Shown: positions 48,518-58,985, numbered from the stretch's first letter. The stretch is DNA of 64,000 nucleotides from Pseudomonas sp. B6002 (GCF_013385985.1 NZ_JACAOY010000010.1:186001-250000), one strand, 5' to 3'. The notes: a model not told the origin generated them from the letters alone. A program made the numbers and translations.

Positions 48518-50569
48518 TCAATTGTCGACCTGCTTGGGCGGCGGCAAGGTGAACCCCGACACCGACCGGCGCAACTGGCTGGCCATCTTCGCCAGGTTGC
48601 CGATGCTTTCGGCGGTGGCCGTGGAGCCCGACGAGGTCTGGGTGGTGATCTGCTGGATCACGTTCATGGTCAGGGAAATCTGCCCTGCCGACGAAGTCTG
48701 CTGCTGCGCCGCGTTGGAAATGCTCTGGATCAACGCCGCCAGGGTTTTCGAGACGCCTTCGATTTCTTCCAGCGCCACGCCCGCGTCCTGGGCGAGCCGT
48801 GCACCGCGCACCACTTCGGTAGTGGTCTGCTCCATGGAAATCACGGCTTCGTTGGTGTCGGCCTGGATCGCGCGCACCAGGGTTTCGATTTGTCGGGTGG
48901 CCGCCGACGAGCGCTCGGCCAGCCGCTGCACTTCATCGGCGACCACGGCAAAACCGCGCCCGGCATCGCCGGCCATGCTCGCCTGGATCGCGGCGTTGAG
49001 GGCCAGGATGTTGGTCTGGTCGGCAATGTCGTCGATCAGGCTGACGATGTCGCCAATCTCCTGGGACGACTCGCCCAGGCGCTTGATGCGCTTGGCGGTG
49101 TCCTGGATCTGCTCGCGAATGTTGTCCATGCCGTGGATGGTGTTGTGCACCACCTCATTGCCCTTGTTGGCGATCTCTACCGAGCGCTCCGCCACCGCCG
49201 AGGACTCAGCGGCGTTGGCCGAGACCTGGTCGATGGACTGGGCCATCTCGTTGATCGCGGTGGACGCCTCGGCAATCTGCTGGGCCTGGTGCTCCGAAGC
49301 CTGGGCCAGGTGCATGGCGGTGGCCTGGGTGTCCTGCACCGCGCCGGCGACTTGGCCGGCGGTGAGGTTGATGGTGGCGACCAGGTCGCGCAGTTGGTCC
49401 ACGGAATAGTTGATCGAGTCGGCGATGGTGCCGGTGAAGTCTTCGGTTACCGAAGCGGTCACGGTCAGGTCGCCGTCGGCCAGGTCTTCGATTTCATCGA
49501 GCAGGCGCATGATCGCGTTCTGGTTGCGCTCGTTCTTCTCGGCGGTTTCATGCAGCTGGCGGTTGGTTTCGCGCACCATTACCAGGCCGATCAGGATGAT
49601 CGACGTCAGCGCCAGCAAACCCAGCACATAGCCGCCAATGGTGTCGAAACTGCGCCCGCTGGCGAGGTTTTCAAACCCGGTGGCCAGGTGCGAGGCTTCA
49701 TCGAGCAGGGTTTGCGACAGGTTGAAGATGTTGCTCGCCGACGCCCGCACCTGGAACAACTGCGGCGAGGTTTCGAGGATTTCATCCACAGAGCCCGAGA
49801 CGAATTCGAACAACTCGGCGATTTCCGCCAGCCGCGCCCGGGCGTCGTGGTCTTCGACCTGGCTGATGCGCAACCCGGCGTTGCCCTGGAGCATGCCGTT
49901 GAGCACCTGGCCGAAGCGGTTGGCGTCGCGACCAAAGGCGTCGGCGGCCTGGGCGGCGGTTTCGTCGCCGGCGAGCACAGTGTTCACGGCGCCCAGGATT
50001 CGCTCGGCCAACAACGACTGGCGTTGGGCCAGGGCTACTTGGCTGGCCGGGGCACCACGCTGCAGAAGGATGTCGACGACTTTTTCCGACTCCATCTGCA
50101 ACTGCGGCACCGTTTCGGCCAGGGTCGCGGCCACTTGGTGCAATGACAGCACCGTCTGCTCGCTGGCGAGAATCGCGTCGGTGTTTTTCAGCAGCGCTTC
50201 CCAATCGGTCTGCACCGCACGCATCTCGGCACGCACGGCATTGGGTGCGGCGGGCAGGCCGGTCTCGATGTCGCCTTTTTTCAGGTAACCCCAACGCTGA
50301 GCAAAGTCGTTGCGCGCGTCAGACAGCAGCTTGAACGCCGCCGCCTTGCCGGCCGCGGCTTCGGTGGCGTTCTTGGCGATACGCTGGGACAGCACGCGCA
50401 GCTCGCCGGCGTGGCCGATGTACTGTTTGTCGTAGGTGGACTGGGTGTTGAGGTACGCGAAGTTGGCGAACAGCAACATGATGAACACGATCAGCGCGAT
50501 GAACAGCACGATGATCTGCGAGCGACTGCGCGAGGCGGCTTGGGGTTTGGGCGTGGTAGCGGTGGTCAT
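48518..50569 (-). CDS. pilJ: Type IV pilus methyl-accepting chemoreceptor PilJ
   Basis: 683 residues. Two membrane helices ([22 protein letters not shown] near residue 20-40 and about 320-340) enclose a periplasmic domain with two PilJ-type repeats ([19 protein letters not shown]). A HAMP region and a methyl-accepting signalling domain follow, with the hairpin tip region [20 protein letters not shown]. It feeds ChpA. The start at 50569 ([15 protein letters not shown]) overlaps pilI by 4 bp. Neither CheR nor CheB partner for it lies in the window. Confidence 0.95.
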   Translation of the reverse strand: MTTATTPKPQAASRSRSQIIVLFIALIVFIMLLFANFAYLNTQSTYDKQYIGHAGELRVLSQRIAKNATEAAAGKAAAFKLLSDARNDFAQRWGYLKKGDIETGLPAAPNAVRAEMRAVQTDWEALLKNTDAILASEQTVLSLHQVAATLAETVPQLQMESEKVVDILLQRGAPASQVALAQRQSLLAERILGAVNTVLAGDETAAQAADAFGRDANRFGQVLNGMLQGNAGLRISQVEDHDARARLAEIAELFEFVSGSVDEILETSPQLFQVRASASNIFNLSQTLLDEASHLATGFENLASGRSFDTIGGYVLGLLALTSIILIGLVMVRETNRQLHETAEKNERNQNAIMRLLDEIEDLADGDLTVTASVTEDFTGTIADSINYSVDQLRDLVATINLTAGQVAGAVQDTQATAMHLAQASEHQAQQIAEASTAINEMAQSIDQVSANAAESSAVAERSVEIANKGNEVVHNTIHGMDNIREQIQDTAKRIKRLGESSQEIGDIVSLIDDIADQTNILALNAAIQASMAGDAGRGFAVVADEVQRLAERSSAATRQIETLVRAIQADTNEAVISMEQTTTEVVRGARLAQDAGVALEEIEGVSKTLAALIQSISNAAQQQTSSAGQISLTMNVIQQITTQTSSGSTATAESIGNLAKMASQLRRSVSGFTLPPPKQVDN

Positions 50570-51090
50570 GCGGCAACATCCATGAAGCCTGGGGCCTGGG
50601 CCAGAGCGAAGGGGCTGAAGACCTGCCACAGCTGCTCGCCGTCGAACTGGCCCTGGATAAACGGCGCGCTGGAGAGCGTGCCCGTCAACAATGCGTCTTG
50701 CTCGAAATGCTGCATGCCCACCACCTCGTCTACCAGCAGTCCGACAAACAGGTCGTTGTATTCCACTACCAGTACCCGCCGCTGCTTGCGCACCCGGGAC
50801 AGCTCCAGGCCGAGAAAACCGCCAAGGTCCATCACCGGCAGCAAGCGCCCGCGCAGGTTGGCCACGCCCTTGACCCAGGGTTTTACGCCCGGCATCACGG
50901 TGCAGCGCGGTTCATGCAGGACTTCGGCGACTTCGCCCATGGGCGCCACATACCAGTGCGGCCCCAGGCGAAAGCCGATCCCGCTCCAGCGTTGCAGGCG
51001 GGTTTCCTGGGACGGCAGGTCGGCGGCCAGCAGGCGGCAGCGGCGGTCGATGTCCAGCAGCAGCTCGAAGGCGGTTTGCGACTCGGTCAT
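50566..51090 (-). CDS. pilI: Twitching motility CheW-like protein PilI
   Basis: 174 residues with one CheW domain ([40 protein letters not shown]). It links PilJ to ChpA. It lies 12 bp after pilH and overlaps pilJ by ATGA. Confidence 0.94.
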   Translation of the reverse strand: MTESQTAFELLLDIDRRCRLLAADLPSQETRLQRWSGIGFRLGPHWYVAPMGEVAEVLHEPRCTVMPGVKPWVKGVANLRGRLLPVMDLGGFLGLELSRVRKQRRVLVVEYNDLFVGLLVDEVVGMQHFEQDALLTGTLSSAPFIQGQFDGEQLWQVFSPFALAQAPGFMDVAA

Positions 51091-51102
51091 GGTGGCGAAC
51101 CG

Positions 51103-51468
51103 TCAGCCGGCCAGCACCTTGTTCAGGGTGGCGATCAAGGTTTCTTCGTCCACCGGCTTGGTCAGGTAGTCCTTGGCCCCTTGGCGGGCGCCCCAGATCT
51201 TGTCGGTCTCCTGGTCCTTGGTGGTGATGATGATGATCGGGATACCGTTGGTTTCCGGCTCCTTGGACAGCTGGCGGGTGGCCTGGAAGCCGTTGAGGCC
51301 CGGCATCACGATGTCCATCAGCACGGCGTCGGGCAGTTCCTGGCGGGCCAGGGCCACGCCGTCCGCACCGTTTTCGGCTTTCAGGACCTGGTGGCCATGC
51401 TTTTCCAGCATGCCGGTCAGTTTGTACATTTCGGTCGGCGAATCGTCGACGATCAGAACACGTGCCAT
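51103..51468 (-). CDS. pilH: Response regulator PilH
   Basis: 121 residues, a single CheY-like receiver domain: ARVLIVDDSPTEMYKL with the Asp pair, phospho-acceptor Asp in AVLMDIVMPGLNGFQ, and KDYLTKPVD with the conserved Lys. The length equals PilH of P. aeruginosa. ATG 51468 has GGGGAAAACC upstream. PilH is linked to pilus retraction control. Confidence 0.95.
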   Translation of the reverse strand: MARVLIVDDSPTEMYKLTGMLEKHGHQVLKAENGADGVALARQELPDAVLMDIVMPGLNGFQATRQLSKEPETNGIPIIIITTKDQETDKIWGARQGAKDYLTKPVDEETLIATLNKVLAG

Positions 51469-51514
51469 GGTTTTCCCCACTACATTGGTTGGCGCCAGCC
51501 CTTGTGAGGCGACG

Positions 51515-51922
51515 TCAGTGTGCTTGTTCTACTGCGGCGAAGGCAGGCACGTAGGCCTTGATCGCACCCAGCAGTTCTTCCTTGCTGAAAGGCTTGGTCA
51601 AAAACTGATCGACACCCACGATGCGCCCCTTGGCCTTGTCGAACAGGCCGTCCTTGGAGGACAGCATGATCACCGGGATCGACTTGAACGCCGGGTTGTT
51701 CTTCACCAGCGCGCAGGTCTGGTAGCCATCCAGGCGCGGCATCATGATGTCGACAAAAATAATGTGCGGGTGATGATCAACAATCCGGGCCAGGGCATCG
51801 AAACCGTCGATGGCCGTGATGACGTCGCACCCTGCGTTCTTCAACAGTGTTTCGGCGGTGCGGCGGATCGTTTTCGAATCGTCGATCACCATCACTCTCA
51901 AGGCGTTGGAATGCTGTTCCAT
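51515..51922 (-). CDS. pilG: Response regulator PilG
   Basis: 135 residues, CheY-like: LRVMVIDDSKTIRRTAETLL, acceptor Asp in IIFVDIMMPRLDGYQ and VDQFLTKPFSKEE. PilG of P. aeruginosa has the same length and promotes pilus extension and cAMP synthesis. It is the first gene of pilGHIJ and divergent from gshB. Confidence 0.95.
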   Translation of the reverse strand: MEQHSNALRVMVIDDSKTIRRTAETLLKNAGCDVITAIDGFDALARIVDHHPHIIFVDIMMPRLDGYQTCALVKNNPAFKSIPVIMLSSKDGLFDKAKGRIVGVDQFLTKPFSKEELLGAIKAYVPAFAAVEQAH

Positions 51923-52161
51923 ATCTGCTCTACCATCGCCACAGCGAATCGGTTTTCGGTGTGTACTGCCTGATGTCTCACAGGATGAGCGCCGCAAGCC
52001 TTGGAATCCAAGGGCTGCTGCACCGTGGCAGTCTTTTTAGCACAGTCTTGGGGTGCAATCTATCGAGCGGCCTGCCCGGTGGTTTTTCCTTGACCCACAA
52101 CAGCCGCAGCGCCACTCTGACGCCACTTTTATGCGCCCTAATTTGCTAGAGGAAATCCCCC

Positions 52162-53115
52162 ATGAGCGTTCGCGTCGGCATTGTCATGGACCCTATCGCC
52201 AGCATTTCCTATAAAAAGGACAGCTCGCTGGCCATGCTCCTGGCCGCTCAGGCCCGCGGCTGGACCCTGTTCTACATGGAGCAGCGCGACCTTTACCAGG
52301 GCGACGGCGAGGCCCGTGCACGCATGCGCCCGCTGCAGGTATTCGCCAACCCGGAGAAGTGGTTCGAGCTGGCCGACGAAATCGACAGCCCGCTGAGCGA
52401 TCTGGACGTGATCCTGATGCGCAAGGACCCGCCGTTCGACATGGAGTTTGTCTACTCCACCTACCTGCTGGAGCAGGCCGAGCGCGCCGGCGTGTTGATC
52501 GTCAACAAGCCGCAGAGCCTGCGCGACTGCAATGAAAAGCTGTTCGCCACCCTGTTCCCGCAGTGCACGCCGCCGACCGTGGTCAGCCGCCGCGCCGACG
52601 TGCTGCGTGAATTCGCGGCCAAGCACGGTGATGTAATCCTCAAGCCGCTGGACGGCATGGGCGGTACCTCGATCTTCCGTCACCGCGCCGGCGACCCGAA
52701 CCTGTCGGTGATCCTCGAAACCCTGACCGCGCTGGGCACCCAGCAAATCATGGGCCAGGCGTACCTGCCGGCGATCAAGGACGGCGACAAGCGCATCCTG
52801 ATGATCGACGGCGAGCCCGTGGATTACTGCCTGGCGCGCATCCCGGCAGCCGGCGAGACCCGTGGCAACCTGGCGGCCGGTGGCCGTGGCGAAGCACGCC
52901 CGTTGTCGGACAAGGATCGCTGGATCGCCTCCCAAGTCGGCCCGACCCTGCGCGAAAAAGGCCTGCTGTTTGTAGGCCTGGACGTGATTGGTGAAAACCT
53001 CACCGAAATCAACGTGACCAGCCCGACCTGCATCCGTGAAATCGACAACGCCTTTGGTACCAACATCGGCGAAATGTTGATGGCGGCCATCGAGCGCAAG
53101 CTACAAGCCAAGTGA
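52162..53115 (+). CDS. gshB: Glutathione synthetase
   Basis: ATP-grasp ligase joining gamma-glutamylcysteine and glycine. 317 residues. VGIVMDPIASISYKKDSSLA at the start, VILMRKDPPFDMEF, LKPLDGMGGTSIF (the glycine-rich lid) and INVTSPTCIREI near the end are typical. GAGGAAATCCCCC precedes the ATG. It is divergent from the pilG operon. Confidence 0.97.
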   Translation: MSVRVGIVMDPIASISYKKDSSLAMLLAAQARGWTLFYMEQRDLYQGDGEARARMRPLQVFANPEKWFELADEIDSPLSDLDVILMRKDPPFDMEFVYSTYLLEQAERAGVLIVNKPQSLRDCNEKLFATLFPQCTPPTVVSRRADVLREFAAKHGDVILKPLDGMGGTSIFRHRAGDPNLSVILETLTALGTQQIMGQAYLPAIKDGDKRILMIDGEPVDYCLARIPAAGETRGNLAAGGRGEARPLSDKDRWIASQVGPTLREKGLLFVGLDVIGENLTEINVTSPTCIREIDNAFGTNIGEMLMAAIERKLQAK

Positions 53116-53192
53116 CATAGAACAGCCGGACACACACCAACATTGCGTTATCATGCGCCACCTGTGAAACGCGCGATGTTGGTTTTTTTGTC

Positions 53193-54098
53193 ATGACACT
53201 CCCGTCCGATCTGCCCCCCGAACTCTCCCACACCGGCGTGCGCCCGGCTGATCGGCTCGGATTTACCCTGTTCCTGGCAGCATTGATTCACCTGGCCCTG
53301 ATCCTCGGCGTGGGTTTCACCATGGTCGAGCCCAAGCAGATCACCAAAACCCTGGAAATCACCCTCGCCACGTTCAAAAGCGAGAAAAAGCCGGAAAAAG
53401 CCGACTTTCTCGCCCAGGAGAACCAGCAAGGCAGTGGCACCCTCGACAAGAAAGCCGTGCCCAAGACCACCGAAGTGGCGCCGTTCCAGGACAACAAGGT
53501 CAATAAAGTCACCCCGCCTCCGGCCCCCAAGCCCGAGGTCAAGCAGGCCGCCCCCAAGGCCGCCGTGACCACCGTCGCGCCCAAGCCGCAAAGAGCGCCA
53601 ACCCAGCGCGAAAAAACCAAGACTGAACCAACCCCTGAACCGGTGAAACCGGCGCCAACCTTCGACAGTTCGCAGCTTTCCGACCAGATCTCCAGCCTGG
53701 AAGCCGAACTGGCCAACGAACAGCAGCTGTACGCCAAGCGCCCGCGCATCTACCGGCTGAACGCGGCCTCGACCATGCGCGACAAAGGCGCCTGGTATAA
53801 GGACGAATGGCGCAAGAAGGTCGAGCGCATCGGCAACCTGAACTACCCGGATGAGGCACGTCGCCAGCAGATATATGGCAATTTGCGCTTGCTGGTGTCG
53901 ATCAACCGCGACGGCACGCTCTATGAAGTGCAGGTGCTGGAATCGTCCGGCCAGCCGCTGCTGGACCAGGCCGCCCAGCGCATCGTGCGCCTGGCCGCGC
54001 CCTTTGCCCCGTTTACCGGGGACCTGAACGACGTCGACCGCCTGGAAATCATCCGCACCTGGAAGTTCGCCAAGGGCGACCGCCTGTCCAGCAACTGA
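53193..54098 (+). CDS. tonB3: TonB-family energy transducer (TonB3-like)
   Basis: 301 residues. One N-terminal membrane anchor (LGFTLFLAALIHLALILGVG), a long Lys/Pro-rich spacer at about 60-160 (PPPAPKPEVKQAAPKAA), and a TonB C-terminal domain from about 210 (YPDEARRQQIYGNLRLLVSI, VLESSGQPLLDQAAQRIVRL). It is not beside exbBD or a receptor gene. In P. aeruginosa the tonB gene at this position (PA0406, tonB3) is needed for pilus assembly and twitching, which fits the adjoining pil genes. Confidence 0.9.
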   Translation: MTLPSDLPPELSHTGVRPADRLGFTLFLAALIHLALILGVGFTMVEPKQITKTLEITLATFKSEKKPEKADFLAQENQQGSGTLDKKAVPKTTEVAPFQDNKVNKVTPPPAPKPEVKQAAPKAAVTTVAPKPQRAPTQREKTKTEPTPEPVKPAPTFDSSQLSDQISSLEAELANEQQLYAKRPRIYRLNAASTMRDKGAWYKDEWRKKVERIGNLNYPDEARRQQIYGNLRLLVSINRDGTLYEVQVLESSGQPLLDQAAQRIVRLAAPFAPFTGDLNDVDRLEIIRTWKFAKGDRLSSN

Positions 54099-54108
54099 CG
54101 CAGCCCCC

Positions 54109-54194
54109 TGTAGGAGCCGGCTTGCCGGCGATGCGGCATGTGTGTTTTGCGGTGTCTGAACGGACGCGATCGCCGGCAAGCCGGCTCCTACAGG
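54109..54194. repeat. REP pair (TGTAGGAGCCGGCTTGCCGG type)
   Basis: Complete inverted pair between tonB3 and yqgE. Confidence 0.92.
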
Positions 54195-54274
54195 GTTGGT
54201 GTTTGACATGAAAGGTGGGCCTGCCGTGCATCCCCGGCTTGTCAGTTCGCCCCTCCACCGCCACACTAGCGGAC

Positions 54275-54844
54275 ATGAAAAATGTCAGCCCGACCTACCT
54301 CAAGCACCAATTCCTGATCGCCATGCCCCACATGGCCGACCCGAACTTTGCGCAAACCTTGACCTACATCGTCGAGCACACGGCCAATGGTGCCATGGGG
54401 TTGGTGATCAACCGCCCACAAGAGCTGAACCTGGCGGACATCCTTGAGCAACTGCGCCCGGAAATCGATCCGCCAGCCCGTTGCCAGCATGTACCGATCT
54501 ACGTCGGCGGGCCGGTGCAGACCGATCGCGGTTTCGTGCTGCACCCCACCGGGCCGAAGTTCCAGGCCACGGTCGACCTTGAAGGGGTTTCGCTGTCCAC
54601 GTCCCAGGACGTGCTGTTCGCCATCGCCGACGGCATAGGCCCCGAACAAAGCGTGATCACCCTGGGTTACGCCGGTTGGGAAGCAGGCCAGTTGGAGGCC
54701 GAACTGGCCAGCAATGCCTGGCTGACCTGCCCGTTCGATGCCGAAATCCTGTTCAACACCCCCAGCGAACTGCGCCTGGAAGCGGCGGCGGCCAAGCTGC
54801 GGGTCAACCTCAGCCTGCTGACCAGCCAGGCGGGGCACGCCTGA
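54275..54844 (+). CDS. YqgE/AlgH family protein
   Basis: 189 residues. YLKHQFLIAMPHMADPNFAQ at the start, GAMGLVINRPQEL and VPIYVGGPVQTDRGFVLH are family signatures. The biochemical role is unsettled. In Pseudomonas a member has been called AlgH and linked to alginate. Its stop overlaps the ruvX start (TGATGG), the usual yqgE-yqgF coupling. Confidence 0.95.
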   Translation: MKNVSPTYLKHQFLIAMPHMADPNFAQTLTYIVEHTANGAMGLVINRPQELNLADILEQLRPEIDPPARCQHVPIYVGGPVQTDRGFVLHPTGPKFQATVDLEGVSLSTSQDVLFAIADGIGPEQSVITLGYAGWEAGQLEAELASNAWLTCPFDAEILFNTPSELRLEAAAAKLRVNLSLLTSQAGHA

Positions 54845-55281
54845 TGGCTTTGCGTCTGATTCTGGGGTTTGACTACGGCACCAAACAGATCGGCGTGGCG
54901 GTTGGCCAGGTCATTACCGGCCAGGCCCGCGAGCTGTGCACCTTGAAAGCCCAGAACGGCGTGCCGGACTGGAACCAGGTCGAAGCCCTCATTAAAGAGT
55001 GGAAGCCCGACGCCGTGGTGGTCGGCCTGCCCTTGAACATGGACGGCACCCCCAGCGACATGTGCCTGCGCGCCGAGAAATTCGCCCGCCGCCTCAACGG
55101 CCGCTACAACCTGCCCTTCTATACCCACGACGAACGCCTGACCACCTTTGAAGCCAAGGGTGAGCGCCGTGACCGTGGCGGGCAGAAAGGCAGCTACCGC
55201 GACAACCCCGTGGACGCCATCGCCGCCGCCTTGTTGTTGCAGGGCTGGTTGGATGAAAACACCGCTTTATTTGAGTCCTGA
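54844..55281 (+). CDS. ruvX: Holliday-junction resolvase-like protein RuvX/YqgF
   Basis: 145 residues, RNase H-like fold with the acidic motif ILGFDYGTKQIGVAV, VVGLPLNMDGTPSDM, and the last Asp in NPVDAIAAALLLQ. Members process pre-16S rRNA 5' ends. It is coupled to yqgE and ends in a terminator. Confidence 0.95.
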   Translation: MALRLILGFDYGTKQIGVAVGQVITGQARELCTLKAQNGVPDWNQVEALIKEWKPDAVVVGLPLNMDGTPSDMCLRAEKFARRLNGRYNLPFYTHDERLTTFEAKGERRDRGGQKGSYRDNPVDAIAAALLLQGWLDENTALFES

Positions 55282-55283
55282 CT

Positions 55284-55306
55284 GACGCGGCTTGCCGCGT
55301 CTTTTT
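55284..55306 (+). terminator. Rho-independent terminator after ruvX
   Basis: GACGCGG (55284-55290), loop CTTG, CCGCGTC (55295-55301), then five T. It separates ruvX from the pyr genes, or acts as an attenuator 48 bp before pyrR. Confidence 0.75.
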
Positions 55307-55354
55307 ACGTTTGAGCCCGGACCCTGCCTGCGGCAAGGTCCTGAAGGAGCCTGC

Positions 55355-55861
55355 ATGAGCCTGCCGAACCCCGCCGAACTGATCAGCCAGATGGCCACAA
55401 GCCTCACGGCCCATCTGCAACACCGCAACATCAGCGAGCCGCGCTTCATCGGCATTCGCACCGGCGGTGTGTGGGTGGCCCAGGCGCTGCTGGAAGCGCT
55501 GGGCAGCGATTCGCCATTGGGTACCCTCGACGTGTCCTTCTACCGCGATGACTTCAGCCAGAACGGCCTGCACCCGCAAGTGCGCCCTTCTGCCCTGCCG
55601 TTCGAGATCGAAGGCCAGCACCTGGTGCTGATCGACGACGTGCTGATGAGCGGCCGTACCATCCGCGCCGCCATGAACGAACTGTTCGACTACGGCCGCC
55701 CGGCCAGTGTGACCCTGGTGTGCCTGCTGGACCTGGACGCCGGCGAATTGCCGATCAGCCCGGATGTGGTCGGTGCCACACTGTCGCTTGCACCCCACCA
55801 GCGGGTAAAATTGACCGGTCCTACGCCGCTCGAACTCGAACTGCAAGACCTCGCCCTTTAA
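55355..55861 (+). CDS. pyrR: Bifunctional pyr regulator/uracil phosphoribosyltransferase PyrR
   Basis: 168 residues, phosphoribosyltransferase fold. The PRPP loop [18 protein letters not shown] and [15 protein letters not shown] are visible. AAGGAG precedes ATG 55355. In Pseudomonas PyrR affects expression of the following pyrBC' genes, although no Bacillus-type anti-antiterminator is recognisable here. 24 bp separate it from pyrB. Confidence 0.94.
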   Translation: MSLPNPAELISQMATSLTAHLQHRNISEPRFIGIRTGGVWVAQALLEALGSDSPLGTLDVSFYRDDFSQNGLHPQVRPSALPFEIEGQHLVLIDDVLMSGRTIRAAMNELFDYGRPASVTLVCLLDLDAGELPISPDVVGATLSLAPHQRVKLTGPTPLELELQDLAL

Positions 55862-55885
55862 ACCGCCTTGTAAAGAGTCCCCGCG

Positions 55886-56890
55886 ATGACGCCTCTAGAT
55901 GCCAAGCGCCCGCTGCAGCTCAATGCTCAGGGCCAGTTGCAACACTTCTTGTCCCTCGACGGTTTGCCCCGCGAACTGCTCACCGAGATCCTCGACACCG
56001 CCGACTCGTTCCTCGAAGTCGGTGGCCGGGCGGTGAAGAAGGTCCCGCTGCTACGCGGCAAGACCATCTGCAACGTGTTCTTCGAGAACTCGACCCGCAC
56101 CCGCACCACCTTTGAACTGGCTGCCCAGCGGTTGTCAGCCGACGTGATCACGCTGAACGTGTCCACCTCGTCGGCGAGCAAGGGCGAAACCCTGCTCGAC
56201 ACCCTGCGCAACCTGGAAGCCATGGCCGCCGACATGTTCGTGGTGCGCCACGGCGACTCCGGCGCCGCGCACTTCATCGCCGAACACGTGTGCCCGCAGG
56301 TGGCGATCATCAACGGCGGCGATGGCCGCCACGCCCACCCGACCCAGGGCATGCTCGACATGCTCACCATCCGTCGGCACAAGGGCAGCTTTGAAAACCT
56401 CTCGGTGGCCATCGTCGGCGACATCCTGCACTCGCGGGTAGCACGCTCGAACATGCTGGCCCTGAAGACCTTGGGTTGCCCGGATATCCGCGTGATCGCA
56501 CCGAAAACCCTGCTGCCGATCGGCATCGAGCAATACGGCGTGAAGGTCTACACCGACATGGCCGAAGGCCTCAAGGATGTGGACGTGGTGATCATGCTAC
56601 GCCTGCAGCGCGAGCGCATGGCTGGCGGCCTGCTGCCGAGCGAGGGCGAGTTCTACCGCCTGTTCGGCCTGACCACTGCGCGCCTGGCCGGCGCCAAGCC
56701 GGATGCCATCGTGATGCACCCGGGCCCGATCAACCGGGGGGTGGAGATTGAGTCGGCGGTGGCCGACGGCCCACAGTCGGTGATCCTCAACCAGGTCACC
56801 TACGGCATCGCCGTGCGCATGGCCGTACTGTCCATGGCCATGAGCGGGCAAACCGCGCAACGTCAATTCGAGCAGGAGAACGCCCAGTGA
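55886..56890 (+). CDS. pyrB: Aspartate carbamoyltransferase catalytic subunit
   Basis: 334 residues, longer at the N-terminus than the enteric enzyme, as usual in Pseudomonas. [19 protein letters not shown] is the carbamoyl-phosphate site, [12 protein letters not shown] and [13 protein letters not shown] follow. It makes carbamoyl-aspartate in pyrimidine synthesis. It overlaps pyrC' by 4 bp; the Pseudomonas enzyme is a dodecamer with PyrC'. Confidence 0.97.
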   Translation: MTPLDAKRPLQLNAQGQLQHFLSLDGLPRELLTEILDTADSFLEVGGRAVKKVPLLRGKTICNVFFENSTRTRTTFELAAQRLSADVITLNVSTSSASKGETLLDTLRNLEAMAADMFVVRHGDSGAAHFIAEHVCPQVAIINGGDGRHAHPTQGMLDMLTIRRHKGSFENLSVAIVGDILHSRVARSNMLALKTLGCPDIRVIAPKTLLPIGIEQYGVKVYTDMAEGLKDVDVVIMLRLQRERMAGGLLPSEGEFYRLFGLTTARLAGAKPDAIVMHPGPINRGVEIESAVADGPQSVILNQVTYGIAVRMAVLSMAMSGQTAQRQFEQENAQ

Positions 56891-58158
56891 AGCTCAGCAT
56901 TCTCGGCGCCCGAGTCATCGATCCGGCCAGTGGCCTGGATCACGTTACCGATCTGCACATGGAAGCCGGCAAGCTCATCGCTATCGGCGCTGCGCCTGCG
57001 GGTTTCAGCGCGATTGAAACCATCGATGCCAAAGGCCTGGTGGCTGCACCCGGCCTGGTCGACCTGAACGTCGCCCTGCGCGAGCCGGGCTACAGCCGCA
57101 AAGGCAACATCACCAGCGAAACCCGCGCCGCCGCTGCCGGTGGCGTGACCAGCCTGTGCTGCCCGCCGCACACCAAGCCGATCCTCGACACCTCGGCCGT
57201 GACCGAGCTGATCCTCGACCGCGCCCGCGAAGCCGGCAATTGCAAGGTGTTCCCTATCGGCGCCCTGAGCAAAGGCCTGGAAGGCGAACAGCTCGCCGAG
57301 CTGATCGCCTTGCGTGACGCCGGTTGCGTGGCCTTCGGCAATGGCCTGGAGAGCTTTCGCAGCACCCGCACGCTGTTGCGCGCCCTGGAATACGCAGCCA
57401 CCTTCGACCTGACGGTGATCTTCCATTCCCAGGACCGCGACCTGGCCGAAGGCGGCCTGGCCCATGAAGGCGCCGTGGCCAGCTTCCTCGGCTTGCCGGG
57501 CATTCCGGAAACCGCCGAGACCGTGGCCCTGGCCCGCGACCTGCTGCTGGTGGAACAAAGCGGCGTGCGCGCGCACTTCAGCCAATTGACCAGCGCACGC
57601 GGTGTCGCCCTGATCGCCCAGGCCCAGGCCCGTGGCCTGCCGGTCACGGCGGACGTGGCGCTGTATCAGCTGATTCTGACGGATGAGGCGCTGATCGATT
57701 TCTCCAGCCTTTACCACGTGCAGCCGCCGCTGCGCACCCACGCCGACCGCGAAGGTTTGCGCGCGGCGGTGAAGTCGGGGGTGGTTTCGGCGATCTCCAG
57801 CCATCACCAGCCGCACGAGCGGGATGCCAAGCTGGCACCGTTTGGTGCAACTGAGCCGGGCATCAGCAGTGTCGAACTGTTGCTGCCGCTGGCCATGACG
57901 CTGGTGGAAGACGGTTTGCTGGACTTGCCGACACTGCTGGCACGCCTGAGCGCAGGCCCGGCCCAGGCTCTGCGCCTGCCGGCGGGCAAGCTGGCGGTGG
58001 GTTCGGCAGCCGACCTGGTGCTGTTCGACCTGGGCAGCTCAACGGTTGCCGGGGAGCAGTGGCTGTCCAAGGGTGAAAACTGCCCGTTCATCGGCCATAG
58101 CCTGCCGGCGACGGTGCGTTACACGCTGGTAGACGGACGCATCAGCTACCAGGCCTGA
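56887..58158 (+). CDS. pyrC': Dihydroorotase-like subunit PyrC' without catalytic residues
   Basis: 423 residues with the amidohydrolase fold but without its active site. The metal-binding HxH that should follow the strand GLVDL is replaced ([10 protein letters not shown] in place of D-x-H-x-H-LREPG). The late motif reads [13 protein letters not shown] with Ser where active enzymes have the catalytic Asp. It is therefore a structural partner of PyrB, as known for Pseudomonas ATCase. The working dihydroorotase must be encoded elsewhere. Confidence 0.93.
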   Translation: MKLSILGARVIDPASGLDHVTDLHMEAGKLIAIGAAPAGFSAIETIDAKGLVAAPGLVDLNVALREPGYSRKGNITSETRAAAAGGVTSLCCPPHTKPILDTSAVTELILDRAREAGNCKVFPIGALSKGLEGEQLAELIALRDAGCVAFGNGLESFRSTRTLLRALEYAATFDLTVIFHSQDRDLAEGGLAHEGAVASFLGLPGIPETAETVALARDLLLVEQSGVRAHFSQLTSARGVALIAQAQARGLPVTADVALYQLILTDEALIDFSSLYHVQPPLRTHADREGLRAAVKSGVVSAISSHHQPHERDAKLAPFGATEPGISSVELLLPLAMTLVEDGLLDLPTLLARLSAGPAQALRLPAGKLAVGSAADLVLFDLGSSTVAGEQWLSKGENCPFIGHSLPATVRYTLVDGRISYQA

Positions 58159-58188
58159 TAGAACACATCTAATGTGGGTTCGGTCCCT

Positions 58189-58274
58189 GTGGGAGCTGGC
58201 TTGCCTGCGATAGCGTCACCTCGGTTGAACTGAAAGACCGAGGTGCCTGCATCGCAGGCAAGCCAGCTCCCACA
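58189..58274. repeat. REP pair (TGTGGGAGCTGGCTTGCCTG type)
   Basis: Complete inverted pair between pyrC' and the TM2 protein gene. Confidence 0.92.
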
Positions 58275-58306
58275 CAAGCCGGCGCCACATTTAAGGGTGT
58301 GCAGAT

Positions 58307-58735
58307 TCAGCGGCCGTTATTGCGCTCGGCATTGCGGATCGAAATCTGCGTATTCAGCGTCCAGAAGTCGTACAGCACCCCCACCAGGAACAAGCCGCCG
58401 GTCAGCAGGTAGATCAGGCCGGTGATCCATTTGCCCTGGTACATGCGGTGCACACCGAACACGCCAAGGAACGCCAATAGAATCCAGGCCACGTTGTATT
58501 CGATCGGTCCGGCGGTAAAACGCAGGTCCGCTTCACGGTCCATGGCCGGGATGAGGAACAGGTCGATCAGCCAGCCGATGCCCAACAGGCCGAAGGTAAA
58601 AAACCAGATCGTCCCGGTGACCGGTTTGCCGTAATAGAAGCGATGGGCACCGGTAAAACCGAAAATCCACAGCAGGTAGCCAATCACCTTGCTATGAGTG
58701 TCTGTCTGGGAATAATCCTGTCGATAGGTGTTCAT
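58307..58735 (-). CDS. TM2 domain membrane protein with two TM2 repeats
   Basis: 142 residues. Two copies of the TM2 pattern are visible: GYLLWIFGFTGAHRFYYGKP with a following helix and GIGWLIDLFLIP, then ILLAFLGVFGVHRMYQGKW with GLFLVGVLYDFWTL. Four membrane helices. No function is known for bacterial members. Monocistronic, divergent from the NlpC/P60 gene. Confidence 0.9.
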   Translation of the reverse strand: MNTYRQDYSQTDTHSKVIGYLLWIFGFTGAHRFYYGKPVTGTIWFFTFGLLGIGWLIDLFLIPAMDREADLRFTAGPIEYNVAWILLAFLGVFGVHRMYQGKWITGLIYLLTGGLFLVGVLYDFWTLNTQISIRNAERNNGR

Positions 58736-58945
58736 GAAGGACCTCTTTTGCCTCGATAGATAAATTTTTTCATTTTCTTTGTGACTTTTTTACGGGCGCC
58801 CGACGTACGGCAAATGGTATCTTCCCTCCCCTCAAAGCCTTATGCCACCTGACTTGTGTAGGACAATTGCGGCGATTCGTCGCGTATTTCCTGATTTTGA
58901 CGTCAACATTCAGTCGACAAACGGCCTGAGAACGACACAAAAAGC

Positions 58946-58954
58946 TGTTATAAA
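58946..58954 (+). promoter_or_regulatory. Extended -10 promoter of the NlpC/P60 gene
   Basis: TGTTATAAA reads as TGn plus TATAAA. It predicts a transcript start near 58961, 25 nt before ATG 58986, which supports that start over an upstream ATG at 58842. Confidence 0.55.
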
Positions 58955-58985
58955 GTTGCGCGCAAACCTAAAAGAGCCACGCCTA

